Source: Azospirillum oryzae (GTDB lineage Bacteria > Pseudomonadota > Alphaproteobacteria > Azospirillales > Azospirillaceae). From it: a stretch of DNA of 64,000 nt. The stretch lies in the NCBI RefSeq assembly GCF_900177515.1, contig NZ_FXAK01000007.1, positions 2,030,501 to 2,094,500 on the forward strand. Reading direction: 5' to 3'. Within the stretch, counting starts at the first letter, position 1; each line of letters starts with the position of its first letter. Positions 1-9,469 of the stretch are shown in pieces. A model generated the notes under the pieces. The model made no database searches and was not told where the DNA came from. It saw only the letters and a list, made by a program, of their open reading frames with translations. A program made the position numbers and the translations under genes.

Positions 1-183
1 ATGGATCGGGTCCCGGCGCTGCTGTCGAGTGGGGCGGTTCGCTTGGACGACGTTCTATCGCCATCGTCGCCGCATCTCAACAGAGGCGGGCACGGACTGG
101 AAACACGGACGGGAAACAAGAGGTGAAGCCGGCAGCCCCCCGCCGGCCGGCGTTGGCGAGGGGCTGGCCGTCTTGCCGAGACC
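1..183. other. Left edge, no gene assigned
   Basis: Short open frames run in from the left edge, but none carries a recognisable motif. This could be the tail of an upstream gene or its 3' flank. Nothing here can be assigned with confidence. Confidence 0.3.
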
Positions 184-747
184 TTACTGGACGGTCGTCG
201 AGGTCTTGACCCCCAGGATGTCGTCGATCTTCGCGGCCTGCTCGGCGGTCACCGGCTTGCCGCCGATGGTGGCGAGCTGCTGCCGTGCCTCGGCCACCGC
301 CTTGTCGCGGGCGGCGCTGTCCTTCAGCGCATGGGCGGCCAGCATCTGCTCGTGATACTTGCCGAGCTGGACCGTCAACTGCTCGGTCGGCTTGGCGCCC
401 AGTTCCTTGGCGACGGCATCGGCCTGGGTCTTGGTCACCTCGGCCTTCGGAGTGGCGGCGACCTGCTCATGCTTGGTCTTGCCGGCCTCGGCCTTGGTGG
501 CGTCGGCTTTCGGGGCTTCGGTCTTGGTAGCCTCGCTCTTGGTGACGGCCTTCTGCTCGACCTTGGCGGTCGGAGCGGGCGCAGTCGTGGTGGAGTCGGT
601 CGTCGCGGCGGGGGCGGACGCGGCCGGAGCGGCCGGAACGACCGTTGCGGCACCCGCGCTCAGCACAGGGACAGTCGCCACCAGGGCGGCAAACGCAAAG
701 GTCGAAACGGACGAGCGGATACGCGACCCAAAGACGGTGCCGGACAT
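184..747 (-). CDS. Secreted Ala/Lys/Thr-rich protein, unknown function
   Basis: This 187-residue protein starts at an ATG with GGAG about 7 bases upstream. Residues 1-33 look like a Sec signal peptide: basic start, hydrophobic stretch, then an AGAA-type cleavage region. Residues 35-110 are low complexity, rich in Ala, Thr, Lys and Pro with repeated KTEA/KADATKAEA-like units. Residues 110-187 are more ordered, with predicted helical, charged sequence. I recognise no enzyme motif. The periplasmic location is inferred from the signal peptide. It is transcribed divergently from hisS and stands alone. Confidence 0.7.
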   Translation of the reverse strand: MSGTVFGSRIRSSVSTFAFAALVATVPVLSAGAATVVPAAPAASAPAATTDSTTTAPAPTAKVEQKAVTKSEATKTEAPKADATKAEAGKTKHEQVAATPKAEVTKTQADAVAKELGAKPTEQLTVQLGKYHEQMLAAHALKDSAARDKAVAEARQQLATIGGKPVTAEQAAKIDDILGVKTSTTVQ

Positions 748-952
748 TTGGTTTCTCCATTTCGGTGAGCGATCCTCGTTGCGGGATCGTGCTTAGATGA
801 ACGCGGCCCGGCTGACGTTCATTCCACGCTCTTCCAAAAAATTTCCGCCCCAACTGAAAAATTTATCCCGGCCTTTTTGGGCGCAGGTGACGGGACCGGC
901 GAAAGGGGCTAGAAAACGCACGCTTTTCCTATCCAAGCGCGGACCTTCTCCG

Positions 953-2302
953 ATGAGCCTGATCACGCCCCGCACCCCGCCCGGAACGATGGAGCTGCTG
1001 CCGCGCCAGCAGGTGGCCTTCCAGCGCATGCTGGACACCATCCGCCGCGGTTACGAGCGGTTCGGCTTCGTCCCCGTAGAAACCCCGGTGTTCGAGACGG
1101 TGGACACGCTGTTGACCAAGTCGGGCGGCGAGACGGAGAAGCAGGTCTATTTCGTCCAGTCGACCGGCGCCATCCAGCAGGGCAACAAGCCGGAACTGGC
1201 CCTGCGCTTCGATCTGACCGTGCCGCTCGCCCGCTATGTGGCGGAGCATGAGCGCGACCTCGCCTTCCCCTTCCGCCGCTATCAGATCCAGCGGGTCTAC
1301 CGCGGCGAGCGGGCGCAGCGCGGGCGCTTCCGCGAATTCTACCAGTGCGACATCGACGTGATCGGCAAGGACAGCCTGTCCGCCCATTACGACGCCGAAA
1401 TCCCGGCGGTCATCCACCATGTCTTCAGCGAACTGAACTTCGGCGGCTTCACCATCAACGTGAACAACCGCAAGATCCTGCTGGGCCTGCTCGACGGCCT
1501 GGGCGTCGCCGATGCCGACACCCGCGTGCTGGTGCTGCGCGAGATCGACAAGCTGGACAAGATCGGCCGCGACAAGGTGCGCGACAGCCTGCTTGGCCTC
1601 GGCGTGACCGAGCATGCCGCCGACACCATCCTGTCGCTGATCGACATAAAGGGCAGCAACGCCGAGACTCTGGCGGCACTTGGCGCGCTGGACATCGAAA
1701 ACGCCATCTTCCGCGAGGGCGTCGGCGAACTGACCACCGTCATCGAGGGGCTGAAGGCCTTCCAGGTTCCGGAGGGGACGGTGCGCATCAACCTCGCCAT
1801 CGCGCGGGGGCTCGATTACTACACCGGCACCGTCTACGAGACCTTCCTGAACGACCATCCCGGTATCGGCTCGGTCTGCTCCGGCGGGCGCTACGAGAAT
1901 CTCGCCAGCCACTACACCAAGTCGAAGCTGCCGGGCGTCGGCATCTCCATCGGCGCGACCCGCCTGTTCTACCAACTGATGGAGGCCGGCATCATCAAGG
2001 ACGCCGCCCCCACCGCCCAGGTGCTGGTGACCCAGATGGACCCCGTCCTGTCCGCCGACTATTTCCGCATGGCGAGCGAGCTGCGCGCCGCCGGCATCAA
2101 CACGGAAATCCAGCTGGATGGCGGCAAGATCGCCAAGCAGATGAAATACGCCGACCGTGCCGGCATCCCCGTCGTTCTGCTGATGGGCTCCGACGAGAAG
2201 GCCCGCGGCACCGCGACCCTGAAGCATCTGGTCAAGGGCGAACAGGTCGAGGTCCCGCTGGCGGAATTGGCGGCGCGTGCGAAGGCGCTGCTGGAGGGGT
2301 GA
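953..2302 (+). CDS. hisS: Histidine--tRNA ligase (HisRS)
   Basis: This 449-residue class II aminoacyl-tRNA synthetase charges tRNA-His with histidine in the cytosol. The class II catalytic core is visible: motif 2 ([14 protein letters not shown]) and the histidine-specific loop [11 protein letters not shown], which argues for a true HisRS rather than the HisZ regulatory paralogue. The C-terminal anticodon-binding domain spans roughly residues 350-449. The ATG at 953 begins [17 protein letters not shown], the usual family N-terminus. The frame is open further upstream to 797, but that extension has no family similarity. It stands alone, divergent from the secreted protein gene. Confidence 0.95.
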   Translation: MSLITPRTPPGTMELLPRQQVAFQRMLDTIRRGYERFGFVPVETPVFETVDTLLTKSGGETEKQVYFVQSTGAIQQGNKPELALRFDLTVPLARYVAEHERDLAFPFRRYQIQRVYRGERAQRGRFREFYQCDIDVIGKDSLSAHYDAEIPAVIHHVFSELNFGGFTINVNNRKILLGLLDGLGVADADTRVLVLREIDKLDKIGRDKVRDSLLGLGVTEHAADTILSLIDIKGSNAETLAALGALDIENAIFREGVGELTTVIEGLKAFQVPEGTVRINLAIARGLDYYTGTVYETFLNDHPGIGSVCSGGRYENLASHYTKSKLPGVGISIGATRLFYQLMEAGIIKDAAPTAQVLVTQMDPVLSADYFRMASELRAAGINTEIQLDGGKIAKQMKYADRAGIPVVLLMGSDEKARGTATLKHLVKGEQVEVPLAELAARAKALLEG

Positions 2303-2397
2303 GAGGTACCACCTTAAACCCCCGTTAACCATAAACCCCCTATCGTTCCGGCCTACACCGACCGTGTGGGTCGGGCGGCAGGGGGTTCGCTTCCGAG

Positions 2398-5300
2398 ATG
2401 GCCAAGGGGTGGATGCAGGTTGGGCGTTGGGCCCGGCGGGCGGCGATCGGCGCGACGCTGGCGACCACCGTGGCCGCCGCCGGCTATGCCGGCTGGCAGG
2501 AGATGCAGACCTCGCGTCTCCAGGCCCGGCTGCTGTCCGGCGTCGCCCAGTCGATGACCGTGTCCTTGCGCGAAGGCCCCAACCCGCAGGCGCGCTATCC
2601 CAAGCATGGGCCGTACAACGAGCGGCTCGGCTACACCGCCCTGCCCGACTATCTCGAGTCGCTGACCCATGACCTCTATGCGGTCGAACGGCAGGCGGTG
2701 CTGTCCCCGGCGCTCGACCGCTTCATGGCCGGCGGCGGCTTTCCGATCTATCGCGAGAAGACGCAGGCCGGGCTAACCCTGCTCGACCGCAACGGCGCGG
2801 TCATGTACTCGGCGCGCTATCCCGAACGGGTGTTCGACGGCTTCGACGACGTGCCGACGCTGGTCGCCGACACGCTGCTGTTCATCGAGAACCGCGAACT
2901 GCTGGACGAGGACCAGCCCCGCCGCAACCCGGCGGTGGAATGGGACCGCTTCGGCGCCGCGGTGGCGATGCTGCCCTTGCAGATGGTCCGGCCGGGCCAG
3001 CGTTCCCCCGGCGGCTCGACGCTCGCCACCCAGATCGAGAAATACCGCCACTCTCCCGATGGCCAGACCGCCGGCAGCGTGGAGAAGCTGCGCCAGATGG
3101 CGTCGGCCAGTGTCCGCGCCTACAGCGACGGCGAGGACACGACGCTGGCCCGCCGACGCATCCTGGTCGATTACCTGAACTCCACCCCGCTGACCGCGCG
3201 GGCCGGCTTCGGCGAGGTGAACGGGCTCGGCGATGGGCTGTGGGCCTGGTTCGGCACCGACCTGTCCATCGCCAAGCGCGTGCTGGCCGAACCTGCCCCG
3301 GACGCCCGCGCCCTGAAGCTGAAGGCGCTGGCCTACAAGCAGGTGCTGGCATTGCTGCTGGCGCAGCGGCGGCCGTCCTATTACCTGATCCAGGACCGCG
3401 CCGCGCTCGACCGGTTGGCCGACGCCCATCTGCGGGCACTGGCCCAGGCCGGGGTGATCGATCCGGTCCTGCGCGACGCGGCACTCGCGACGCCGCTGGC
3501 CTTCCGGGAGGAGGCGCCGACCGCCCCCGCGACCTCCTTCGTCGAGCAGAAGGCGACCAATGCCATCCGTGCCCGGCTGCTGGGCATGCTCGGCGTTTCC
3601 AACTTTTATGCGCTCGACCGGCTCGACCTCACCGCGCAATCGACCCTGGATGCCGAGACGCAGGCCCGCGTGGTCGATGTGCTGGGCAAGCTGAACGATC
3701 CCGACTATGCCCGCTCGCTCGGATTGACCGGCGAACGGCTCCTCGACGCCCGCAACAACGACCTGTCCAAGCTGGTCTACTCGATCACCCTGTACGAGCG
3801 CGGTCCGGAGGCCAATTACCTGCGTGTCCAGGCCGACAACCTCGACCAGCCGCTGGACATCAACGACGGCGCGAAGCTCGATCTCGGCTCCACCGCCAAG
3901 CTGCGCACGCTGACCACCTATCTGGAGATCATGGCGGAGCTGCACAGCCGCTACGCCCATCTGCCGAAGGATCTGCTGGCCGATGTGCAGGACGAGGCGT
4001 CGGACAACCTGACCCGCTGGGCGACGGCGTGGCTGGCCTCCGCCCCCGACCGCCGGCTGCCGGCCATGTTGGACGCGGCAATGGAGCGGCGCTACTCCGC
4101 CAGCCCCGGCGAGGTGTTCTTCACCGGCGGCGGCCAGCATAGCTTCGTGAACTTCAACAAGGACGACAACGGCCGCATCCTGACCCTGCAGGAGGCGTTG
4201 CGGAACAGCGTCAACCTGCCCTTCATCCGGCTGATGCGCGACATCGTCCAATTCTATATGGACGAGGGCGCGGACGACGGCGCCGACATCCTGCGCTCGC
4301 CCGATCACCCGGCACGCCAAGCCTATCTCGCCCGTTTCGCCGACCGCGAAGGTTCGGACTTCCTCAACCGCTTCTACAACGACTACCGCAAGCGCACGCC
4401 GGACGAGGCGCTGGCCCGGCTGGCGACCCGCTCGCGCCCGGTGCCGCACCGGCTGGCGGTGATCTTCCGCACCGTGCGGCCCAAGGCCGGGCTGGCCGAG
4501 TTCTCCACCTTCCTGCGCGCCCAGTTGCCAAAGATGGCGCTGTCCGACGGGCAGCTCTCGGCGCTCTACGCCAAATACGGGCCGGACCGCTTCCCGCTGA
4601 ACGACCTCGGCTATCTCGCCCGCGTCCATCCGCTGGAGCTGTGGCTGGTCGCCTACCTCCAGCAGCATCCCGGCGCCACGCGGGCGGAGGTGCTGGCCGC
4701 CAGCGCCGACGAACGCCAGGAAAGCTATCGGTGGCTGTTCAAGAAGGGCATGGCCGCCCAGAACACCCGCATCCGCATCGGGCTGGAGGAAGAGGCGTTC
4801 CAGCGCATCACCGCCCAGTGGCGCAGCGTCGGCTATCCGTTCGAAACACTGGTGCCGTCGCTGGCGACCTCCATCGGCAGCTCGGCCGACCGCCCGGCGG
4901 CGCTTGCCGAACTGATGGGGCTGATCCTGAACGACGGGGTGCGCCAGCCGACGGTGAAGATCCGCTCGCTGCATTTCGCCGCCGGCACGCCTTACGAGGC
5001 GAAGCTTGGGCTGGGGCCGCTGAAGGGCGAACGCGTCCTGCGGCCGGAGGTCTGCGCCACCCTGCGCCGCGCCCTGATGGATGTGGCGCAGAACGGCACC
5101 GCCAAACGGGTCTGGGGCTCCTTCAAGGACCCGGCCGGTGCACCGATCCCGATGGGCGGCAAGACCGGAACCGGCGACCATCGGCTGGACCGCTGGGGGC
5201 CGGGCGGCGTGCTGATCGAATCGAAGGCGGTCAACCGCACCGCGACCTTCGTCTTCTACATCGGCGACCGCTTCTTCGGGACGATGACCGCCTTCGTCCA

Positions 5301-5442
5301 TGGGCCGGAGGCCGACAACTACCGCTTCACCAGCGCCCTGCCCGCCCAGCTTCTGAAAAGCCTAGCCCCGGCGCTGCAGCCGCTGATCGACCAGGGCACC
5401 ACCCGCACCGCCGACACGCGCGCGACGCCCACCGGCCTGTAA
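2398..5442 (+). CDS. Class A penicillin-binding protein with divergent transglycosylase domain
   Basis: This 1014-residue protein should polymerise and crosslink peptidoglycan at the outer face of the inner membrane. A single N-terminal membrane anchor lies at residues 10-35. A GT51-like domain spans about residues 155-290, with FIENREL in place of the usual EDxxF motif, GGSTLATQIEK, and RRRILVDYLN. The transpeptidase triad is complete: serine nucleophile in STAK at 498-501, SVN at 604-606 and KTG at 922-924. The glycosyltransferase motifs depart from consensus, notably around the two catalytic glutamates, so polymerase activity is less sure than transpeptidase activity. It lies 95 bases after hisS on the same strand, with its own leader. 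Confidence 0.8.
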   Translation: MAKGWMQVGRWARRAAIGATLATTVAAAGYAGWQEMQTSRLQARLLSGVAQSMTVSLREGPNPQARYPKHGPYNERLGYTALPDYLESLTHDLYAVERQAVLSPALDRFMAGGGFPIYREKTQAGLTLLDRNGAVMYSARYPERVFDGFDDVPTLVADTLLFIENRELLDEDQPRRNPAVEWDRFGAAVAMLPLQMVRPGQRSPGGSTLATQIEKYRHSPDGQTAGSVEKLRQMASASVRAYSDGEDTTLARRRILVDYLNSTPLTARAGFGEVNGLGDGLWAWFGTDLSIAKRVLAEPAPDARALKLKALAYKQVLALLLAQRRPSYYLIQDRAALDRLADAHLRALAQAGVIDPVLRDAALATPLAFREEAPTAPATSFVEQKATNAIRARLLGMLGVSNFYALDRLDLTAQSTLDAETQARVVDVLGKLNDPDYARSLGLTGERLLDARNNDLSKLVYSITLYERGPEANYLRVQADNLDQPLDINDGAKLDLGSTAKLRTLTTYLEIMAELHSRYAHLPKDLLADVQDEASDNLTRWATAWLASAPDRRLPAMLDAAMERRYSASPGEVFFTGGGQHSFVNFNKDDNGRILTLQEALRNSVNLPFIRLMRDIVQFYMDEGADDGADILRSPDHPARQAYLARFADREGSDFLNRFYNDYRKRTPDEALARLATRSRPVPHRLAVIFRTVRPKAGLAEFSTFLRAQLPKMALSDGQLSALYAKYGPDRFPLNDLGYLARVHPLELWLVAYLQQHPGATRAEVLAASADERQESYRWLFKKGMAAQNTRIRIGLEEEAFQRITAQWRSVGYPFETLVPSLATSIGSSADRPAALAELMGLILNDGVRQPTVKIRSLHFAAGTPYEAKLGLGPLKGERVLRPEVCATLRRALMDVAQNGTAKRVWGSFKDPAGAPIPMGGKTGTGDHRLDRWGPGGVLIESKAVNRTATFVFYIGDRFFGTMTAFVHGPEADNYRFTSALPAQLLKSLAPALQPLIDQGTTRTADTRATPTGL

Positions 5443-5473
5443 GGGGCGGAAGACCTGCCTATTGAAGCCGGGC

Positions 5474-5881
5474 CTATTGCAGCCTGGTGGCGGCGATCTT
5501 GGCGGTGTCGACCGGAGTGGCGGTGCAGCCGCCCAGCGTCGGACCGACCGGAAGCTCGCCGAAGGCGGCCAGCGCGCCTTCCGCCTTCAGCCGGCCGACG
5601 AAACCGGGCTCCACCCCGCGGGCGACCCAGGCGAAGCCGAGCCAGGTGGAGCGCACCGGCTCGCCGCCCGCCCGCACCATCGCCGTCATCGCCTCGGCAT
5701 CGCTGGTGCCGGGCGAGAAGACCGCCAGCATCATGCCGTCGGTCGCATCCGGCAGCGCGGCGCGCTGAAGCGACAGCCCCATCAGCCCGGCCCAGACCAG
5801 CAGGACGCCGCCCAGCAGCGCCGCGGCAAGTCCGTGGCCGATGGGAAGTCCGGAAGAGGATTGGGCGGGGCTGTCGCTCAT
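5474..5881 (-). CDS. Small single-pass membrane protein, unknown
   Basis: This 135-residue protein has one clear hydrophobic segment (about residues 15-38) and a remaining domain of about 95 residues that probably lies outside the membrane. No catalytic motif is visible. It has two glycine-rich patches and a single Cys near the C-terminus. It lies 11 bases downstream of the MFS transporter gene on the same strand, so co-transcription is likely and a role linked to the transporter is possible. Function is not recognised. Confidence 0.6.
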   Translation of the reverse strand: MSDSPAQSSSGLPIGHGLAAALLGGVLLVWAGLMGLSLQRAALPDATDGMMLAVFSPGTSDAEAMTAMVRAGGEPVRSTWLGFAWVARGVEPGFVGRLKAEGALAAFGELPVGPTLGGCTATPVDTAKIAATRLQ

Positions 5882-5892
5882 GGTGGACTACC

Positions 5893-7143
5893 TTACGCCT
5901 TCGCCTCGGCCGCCGCCAGCGACGGGGCGGGCTTCTCGGCGATCGGCCAGTGGATGATGGTCGCGAACATGGCAAGCGCGACGCCCAGCCACCAGACGAC
6001 ATCGTAGGATCCCGTGCGCTCGTACAGCACGCCGCCCAGCCAGACGCCCAGGAAGCCGCCGACCTGATGGCTGAAGAAGGCGAAGCCGTAGAGCGTGCCC
6101 ATGTAGCGGGTGCCGAACATCAGCGCGACGAGGCCGGAGGTCGGCGGCACGGTGGACAGCCACAGCAGGCCCATCACCGCGGCATAGGCGATGACGGTGA
6201 CCGGCGAGATCGGCAGCAGGATGAAGATCGCCGTGGCGATGCCGCGCGAGAAATAGTTGCCGCACAGCAGATAGCGCTTGCTGACCTTGCCCGCGAGGAT
6301 GCCGGACGCATAGGAGCCGATGACGTTGAACAGACCGATCAACGCCAGCGCCCAGGCGGCCAGCGACGGGCTGATGCCGGCTTCGGTCAGGTAGGGCGGC
6401 AGATGGGTGGTGATGAAGGCCAGTTGGAAGCCGCAGACGAAGAATCCGGCGACCAGCAGCACATAACTGCGGTGCTGGAAAGCCTGGCGCACGGCGGCGA
6501 CGAAGCCGATGTTGGCGCCGGTCACCGCCGGGGCGTTGCCCGCCGTCATGCCCTTCGGACCGGGGAAGACGCCGGCCAGCAGCGGCACCGCGATCATCGA
6601 GGCCGCCAGCAGCAGCAGGGCGGTCTGCCAGCCGAAGCCGGCGATAAAGGCCTGCCCCATCGGTGCGAACAGGAACTGGCCCATCGATCCGGCGGCGGTG
6701 GCGATACCGACCGACCAACTGCGCTGTTCCGGCGGCAGCAGCCGGGTGAAGCCGGCGATGATGATGCCGAAGGATGCGCCGGACAGGCCGAGGCCGATCA
6801 GCACGCCGGCGGTCAGGTACAGCTCGACGCTGGTGGTAGCGTAGGGCATGAGCGCCAGCCCGGCCGCATAGAGGATCCCGCCGCCGGCCAGCACCGGTGC
6901 CGGGCCGTAGCGGTCGGTCAGCGCCCCGGCGAAGGGGCCGCCGGCGCCCCACAGGATGTTCTGGATCGCCATCGCCAGCGCGAAAACGTCGCGGCCCCAT
7001 CCGCGGGTTTCCGAAAGCGGGCCGATGAACAGGCCCATGCTGGACCGCGGTCCGAAGGCCAGCATCGAGATCAGGCAGCCGCAAACGACGACGAGTGCGG
7101 GCGTCCTCCAGGAGGGCGCCGGTGCGGGGGTGGCGGTGGTCAA
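5893..7143 (-). CDS. MFS transporter (oxalate/formate or cyanate-type)
   Basis: This 416-residue protein has about 12 hydrophobic segments arranged in two halves, as in the major facilitator superfamily. The loop between segments 2 and 3 carries the MFS signature (GALTDRYGPAPVLAGGG). The N-terminal half (GPRSSMGLFIGPLSETRGWGR) resembles the OxlT/CynX-like branch, which moves small organic or inorganic anions, but the substrate cannot be read from sequence. A LysR regulator gene lies just upstream on the same strand and a small membrane protein lies downstream, suggesting a small inducible transport unit. Confidence 0.85.
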   Translation of the reverse strand: MTTATPAPAPSWRTPALVVVCGCLISMLAFGPRSSMGLFIGPLSETRGWGRDVFALAMAIQNILWGAGGPFAGALTDRYGPAPVLAGGGILYAAGLALMPYATTSVELYLTAGVLIGLGLSGASFGIIIAGFTRLLPPEQRSWSVGIATAAGSMGQFLFAPMGQAFIAGFGWQTALLLLAASMIAVPLLAGVFPGPKGMTAGNAPAVTGANIGFVAAVRQAFQHRSYVLLVAGFFVCGFQLAFITTHLPPYLTEAGISPSLAAWALALIGLFNVIGSYASGILAGKVSKRYLLCGNYFSRGIATAIFILLPISPVTVIAYAAVMGLLWLSTVPPTSGLVALMFGTRYMGTLYGFAFFSHQVGGFLGVWLGGVLYERTGSYDVVWWLGVALAMFATIIHWPIAEKPAPSLAAAEAKA

Positions 7144-7251
7144 GGCGTCCTCCCGGAAGGGTCCGGCATTGCGTGCCGGTGTTGTGGAACTGCTATGCCC
7201 CGACGATAGGCGGGCACCAACAGTTCGGCAAATTCATAATCGGCAACCGGG

Positions 7252-8190
7252 TCATTCCGCGGCGGAATGCAGGACGGAAGGTTGCGCGGTCCCGCAGTCG
7301 TGCCGCTGTCCCGCCGACAATTCGCGCCGCAGTGATTCCTCCAGCCGGTCGAACACCGGTGCAATACGCCCGGTCGTCCGCGACTGGATCAGCCAGATCG
7401 TCACCGCCATCCGGAAATCGGGCAGCTCGAGCGGCCGGACGGCGACCGCGCCCGGAATCGGCGCGATCAGCCCCATCGGCGCCAGACCGAAGCCGACGCC
7501 GCGCGCCACCAGCGACACCAGCAAGCTCTGGTCATAGGCCTCCACCGTCACATTCGGCTGCAGGCCGAGCGGCGCCAGCGCCTGATGGAGCGCCTCGCGG
7601 TAGCGGCAGCCGTTCGGCTGCAACACCCAGCCGCGCCGGTTCATGGCCGCCAGATCGGCGGAGCCGTCGTCGGGAGAGGCGATGATGCTGACCGGCTCCG
7701 TCGCGATCCGGCGGACCGGCAGATCGTCGGGAGGCGGCTGATCCTCGCACAGCAGGATCACCGCGCCGTCCAGGCTGCCGGCGCGGACCTGCTCGATCAG
7801 CGGGTTGCTCCAGTCCGCATGCAGCCGCAGGGTCAGGCCGGGGAAGCCGGCGCGCAACTCGTCCAGAGGCCGGCCGGCTGCCAGCGCGGTCAGAACATGC
7901 GCCGTCCCCAGCCGCAGCAGCCCGCGCGGCTCGACCGACCCGGCGAAAGCGTCGGCGAAGTCGCTCGTCGCCGCCAGGATGCGCCGGGCATGGGCCAGCG
8001 CCAATTCGCCGTCGCGGGTCAGGGCCAGCGGCTTTGTCTGCCGGTCGAACAGCACGACGCCAAGTTCCGCCTCCAGCCGCTGGATCAACCGCGACACCGC
8101 AGACTGCGTAAGCCCCAGCCGGTTGCCGGCCTCCTGCACCGACTGCGCATCGGCCACGGCGATGAAGGTGCGGATCTCGTTGAGCTTCAT
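7252..8190 (-). CDS. LysR-family transcriptional regulator
   Basis: This 312-residue protein has an N-terminal winged HTH at residues 1-60 (LNEIRTFIAVADAQSVQEAG; TQSAVSRLIQRLEAELG) and a C-terminal periplasmic-binding-fold effector domain from about 90 to 295. It is likely to control the adjacent MFS gene, which lies about 110 bases downstream on the same strand. That layout differs from the usual divergent LysR arrangement. Its ATG overlaps the stop of the upstream PIN toxin gene (ATGA), so it may be partly translated from the toxin-antitoxin transcript. Confidence 0.9.
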   Translation of the reverse strand: MKLNEIRTFIAVADAQSVQEAGNRLGLTQSAVSRLIQRLEAELGVVLFDRQTKPLALTRDGELALAHARRILAATSDFADAFAGSVEPRGLLRLGTAHVLTALAAGRPLDELRAGFPGLTLRLHADWSNPLIEQVRAGSLDGAVILLCEDQPPPDDLPVRRIATEPVSIIASPDDGSADLAAMNRRGWVLQPNGCRYREALHQALAPLGLQPNVTVEAYDQSLLVSLVARGVGFGLAPMGLIAPIPGAVAVRPLELPDFRMAVTIWLIQSRTTGRIAPVFDRLEESLRRELSAGQRHDCGTAQPSVLHSAAE

Positions 8191-8603
8191 GGGGCCTCGA
8201 ACGGGTTCAGCAATGGAATCCCAAAGGCGTGGAAGTCACGGACATTGCGGGTTGCGATGATCAATCCGTGGGCCTGTGCCGTGGCGGCGATCAGTGCGTC
8301 CACTGGATCGCAGTTGCGGTGAGCGTTGCGAAGATGTCCCCAGAGCGTCGCGACCGTCAGCGACACGGGCAGTATGCGCTCGGTCCAGGTTTCCACGCCT
8401 TTAATCCAAAGGTCGAGTTGTTCAGCCTTCGCGGCATTGGATGAGCGGAGATTGGTAATTCCGCGATGGATTTCCCCGATGCTGATGACGCTGATGAAGG
8501 CTTCCGATGGCGGAAGACGCTCCAGCCAGGCAATTGCTAGTGGATCCGGTCTCGGCCGCCTTGGCTCGGACAAGATATTGGTATCCAGCAGGAAGCCCAT
8601 CAT
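8187..8603 (-). CDS. PIN-domain toxin, VapC type
   Basis: This 138-residue PIN-fold ribonuclease would be the toxin of a type II toxin-antitoxin pair and would act on RNA in the cytosol. The acidic metal-binding residues are in place: Asp in FLLDTNILSE, Glu in IGEIHRG, Asp in DPVDALIAATA, and Asp in TRNVRDF near the C-terminus. The chosen start (8603) overlaps the antitoxin stop as ATGA; a second ATG follows at once (8600). The 3' end overlaps the LysR start by 4 bases. Length is normal for VapC. Confidence 0.85.
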   Translation of the reverse strand: MMGFLLDTNILSEPRRPRPDPLAIAWLERLPPSEAFISVISIGEIHRGITNLRSSNAAKAEQLDLWIKGVETWTERILPVSLTVATLWGHLRNAHRNCDPVDALIAATAQAHGLIIATRNVRDFHAFGIPLLNPFEAP

Positions 8604-8902
8604 AAGGAGTCTGTAGCGAAGTCGACCGGCTTGCGGGTATTCGGCCCATGGCGCTCGCCAATTGCCTCGTTCAGATCGATGTCTGTCGCATCGACGGGTC
8701 GCAGAAGCGCTTCGATCACATTCGTGGGCATAGGGTTGGGAGCAGCGGCGCTTTCCCCACACAGCCGTTCATAGTCGGCAGCGGACAGCATGACCATCGA
8801 CGGCTTGCCAGGGCGGACGATGGTCAAAGGCCCCTCCGCCAAGGCACGCTCGATGGCGGCATCAAGGCCTGGGTCGTCGGCTTTGGAATACAACACACCC
8901 AT
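8600..8902 (-). CDS. Antitoxin of the PIN toxin, Phd/YefM type
   Basis: This 100-residue protein has an N-terminal segment of the Phd/YefM kind (GPLTIVRPGKPSMVMLSAADYERL), which normally forms the DNA-binding dimer. A charged, probably disordered C-terminus would wrap the toxin. It immediately precedes and overlaps the PIN toxin gene. By family precedent it should neutralise the toxin and repress its own promoter in the 8903-8986 gap shared with the divergent NUDIX gene. Confidence 0.8.
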   Translation of the reverse strand: MGVLYSKADDPGLDAAIERALAEGPLTIVRPGKPSMVMLSAADYERLCGESAAAPNPMPTNVIEALLRPVDATDIDLNEAIGERHGPNTRKPVDFATDSL

Positions 8903-8986
8903 GGCCGCCCTCCGTCATCAATCACCACATTGGTGACTCTCGGCACGGGGTGACAGCCTGTCAAGCGGTGCGCTAGGCTGCCGCTC

Positions 8987-9469
8987 ATGACCATCGAATC
9001 CAATCCTCCCGCCACCCTGCCCGACCGTTCCAGCCGCGAATATCCCGACCGCCCGTGGGTCGGTGTCGGGGCCGTCGTCTGGCGCGGAGACAAGGTGCTG
9101 CTGATCCGCCGGGGCAAGGCGCCGCGGATGGGCCAGTGGAGCCTGCCGGGCGGCGCCCAGTCGGTCGGCGAAACCGTGTTCGAGACCGCCGTGCGCGAGG
9201 TGCGCGAGGAGACCGGGCTGGAGGTGGTGCCGACCGGAATCGTCACTGTGGTCGACGCCATCACCCCCGATGCCGACGGGCGCGTCCATTACCACTATAC
9301 TCTGGTGGAAGTGGCGGCGGAGAGTGCCGAGGGCGACCCGATCTGCGCCGACGATGCGCTGGAAGCCTGCTGGGCCACTGCCGAGGAGGCGGGCGAACTG
9401 ACGGAATGGGACGAGACCCGGCGGGTCATCCTGATGTCTGCGGCCCAGCGGCGGGGCCCGACCCCATAG
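8987..9469 (+). CDS. NUDIX hydrolase
   Basis: This 160-residue protein contains a perfect Nudix box (Gx5Ex7REVxEETGL) at about residues 58-80, preceded by the WSLPGG lead-in. Such enzymes hydrolyse nucleoside diphosphates linked to another group. The subgroup resembles MutT/ADP-ribose pyrophosphatase-like proteins, but the substrate cannot be deduced. The 3' end overlaps the convergent EAL gene by 44 bases. Confidence 0.88.
   Translation: MTIESNPPATLPDRSSREYPDRPWVGVGAVVWRGDKVLLIRRGKAPRMGQWSLPGGAQSVGETVFETAVREVREETGLEVVPTGIVTVVDAITPDADGRVHYHYTLVEVAAESAEGDPICADDALEACWATAEEAGELTEWDETRRVILMSAAQRRGPTP

Noticed and set aside
953-2302. hisS as the HisZ regulatory paralogue
   Set aside because: The histidine-specific loop [11 protein letters not shown] and the class II motif 2 are intact and the length fits HisRS.
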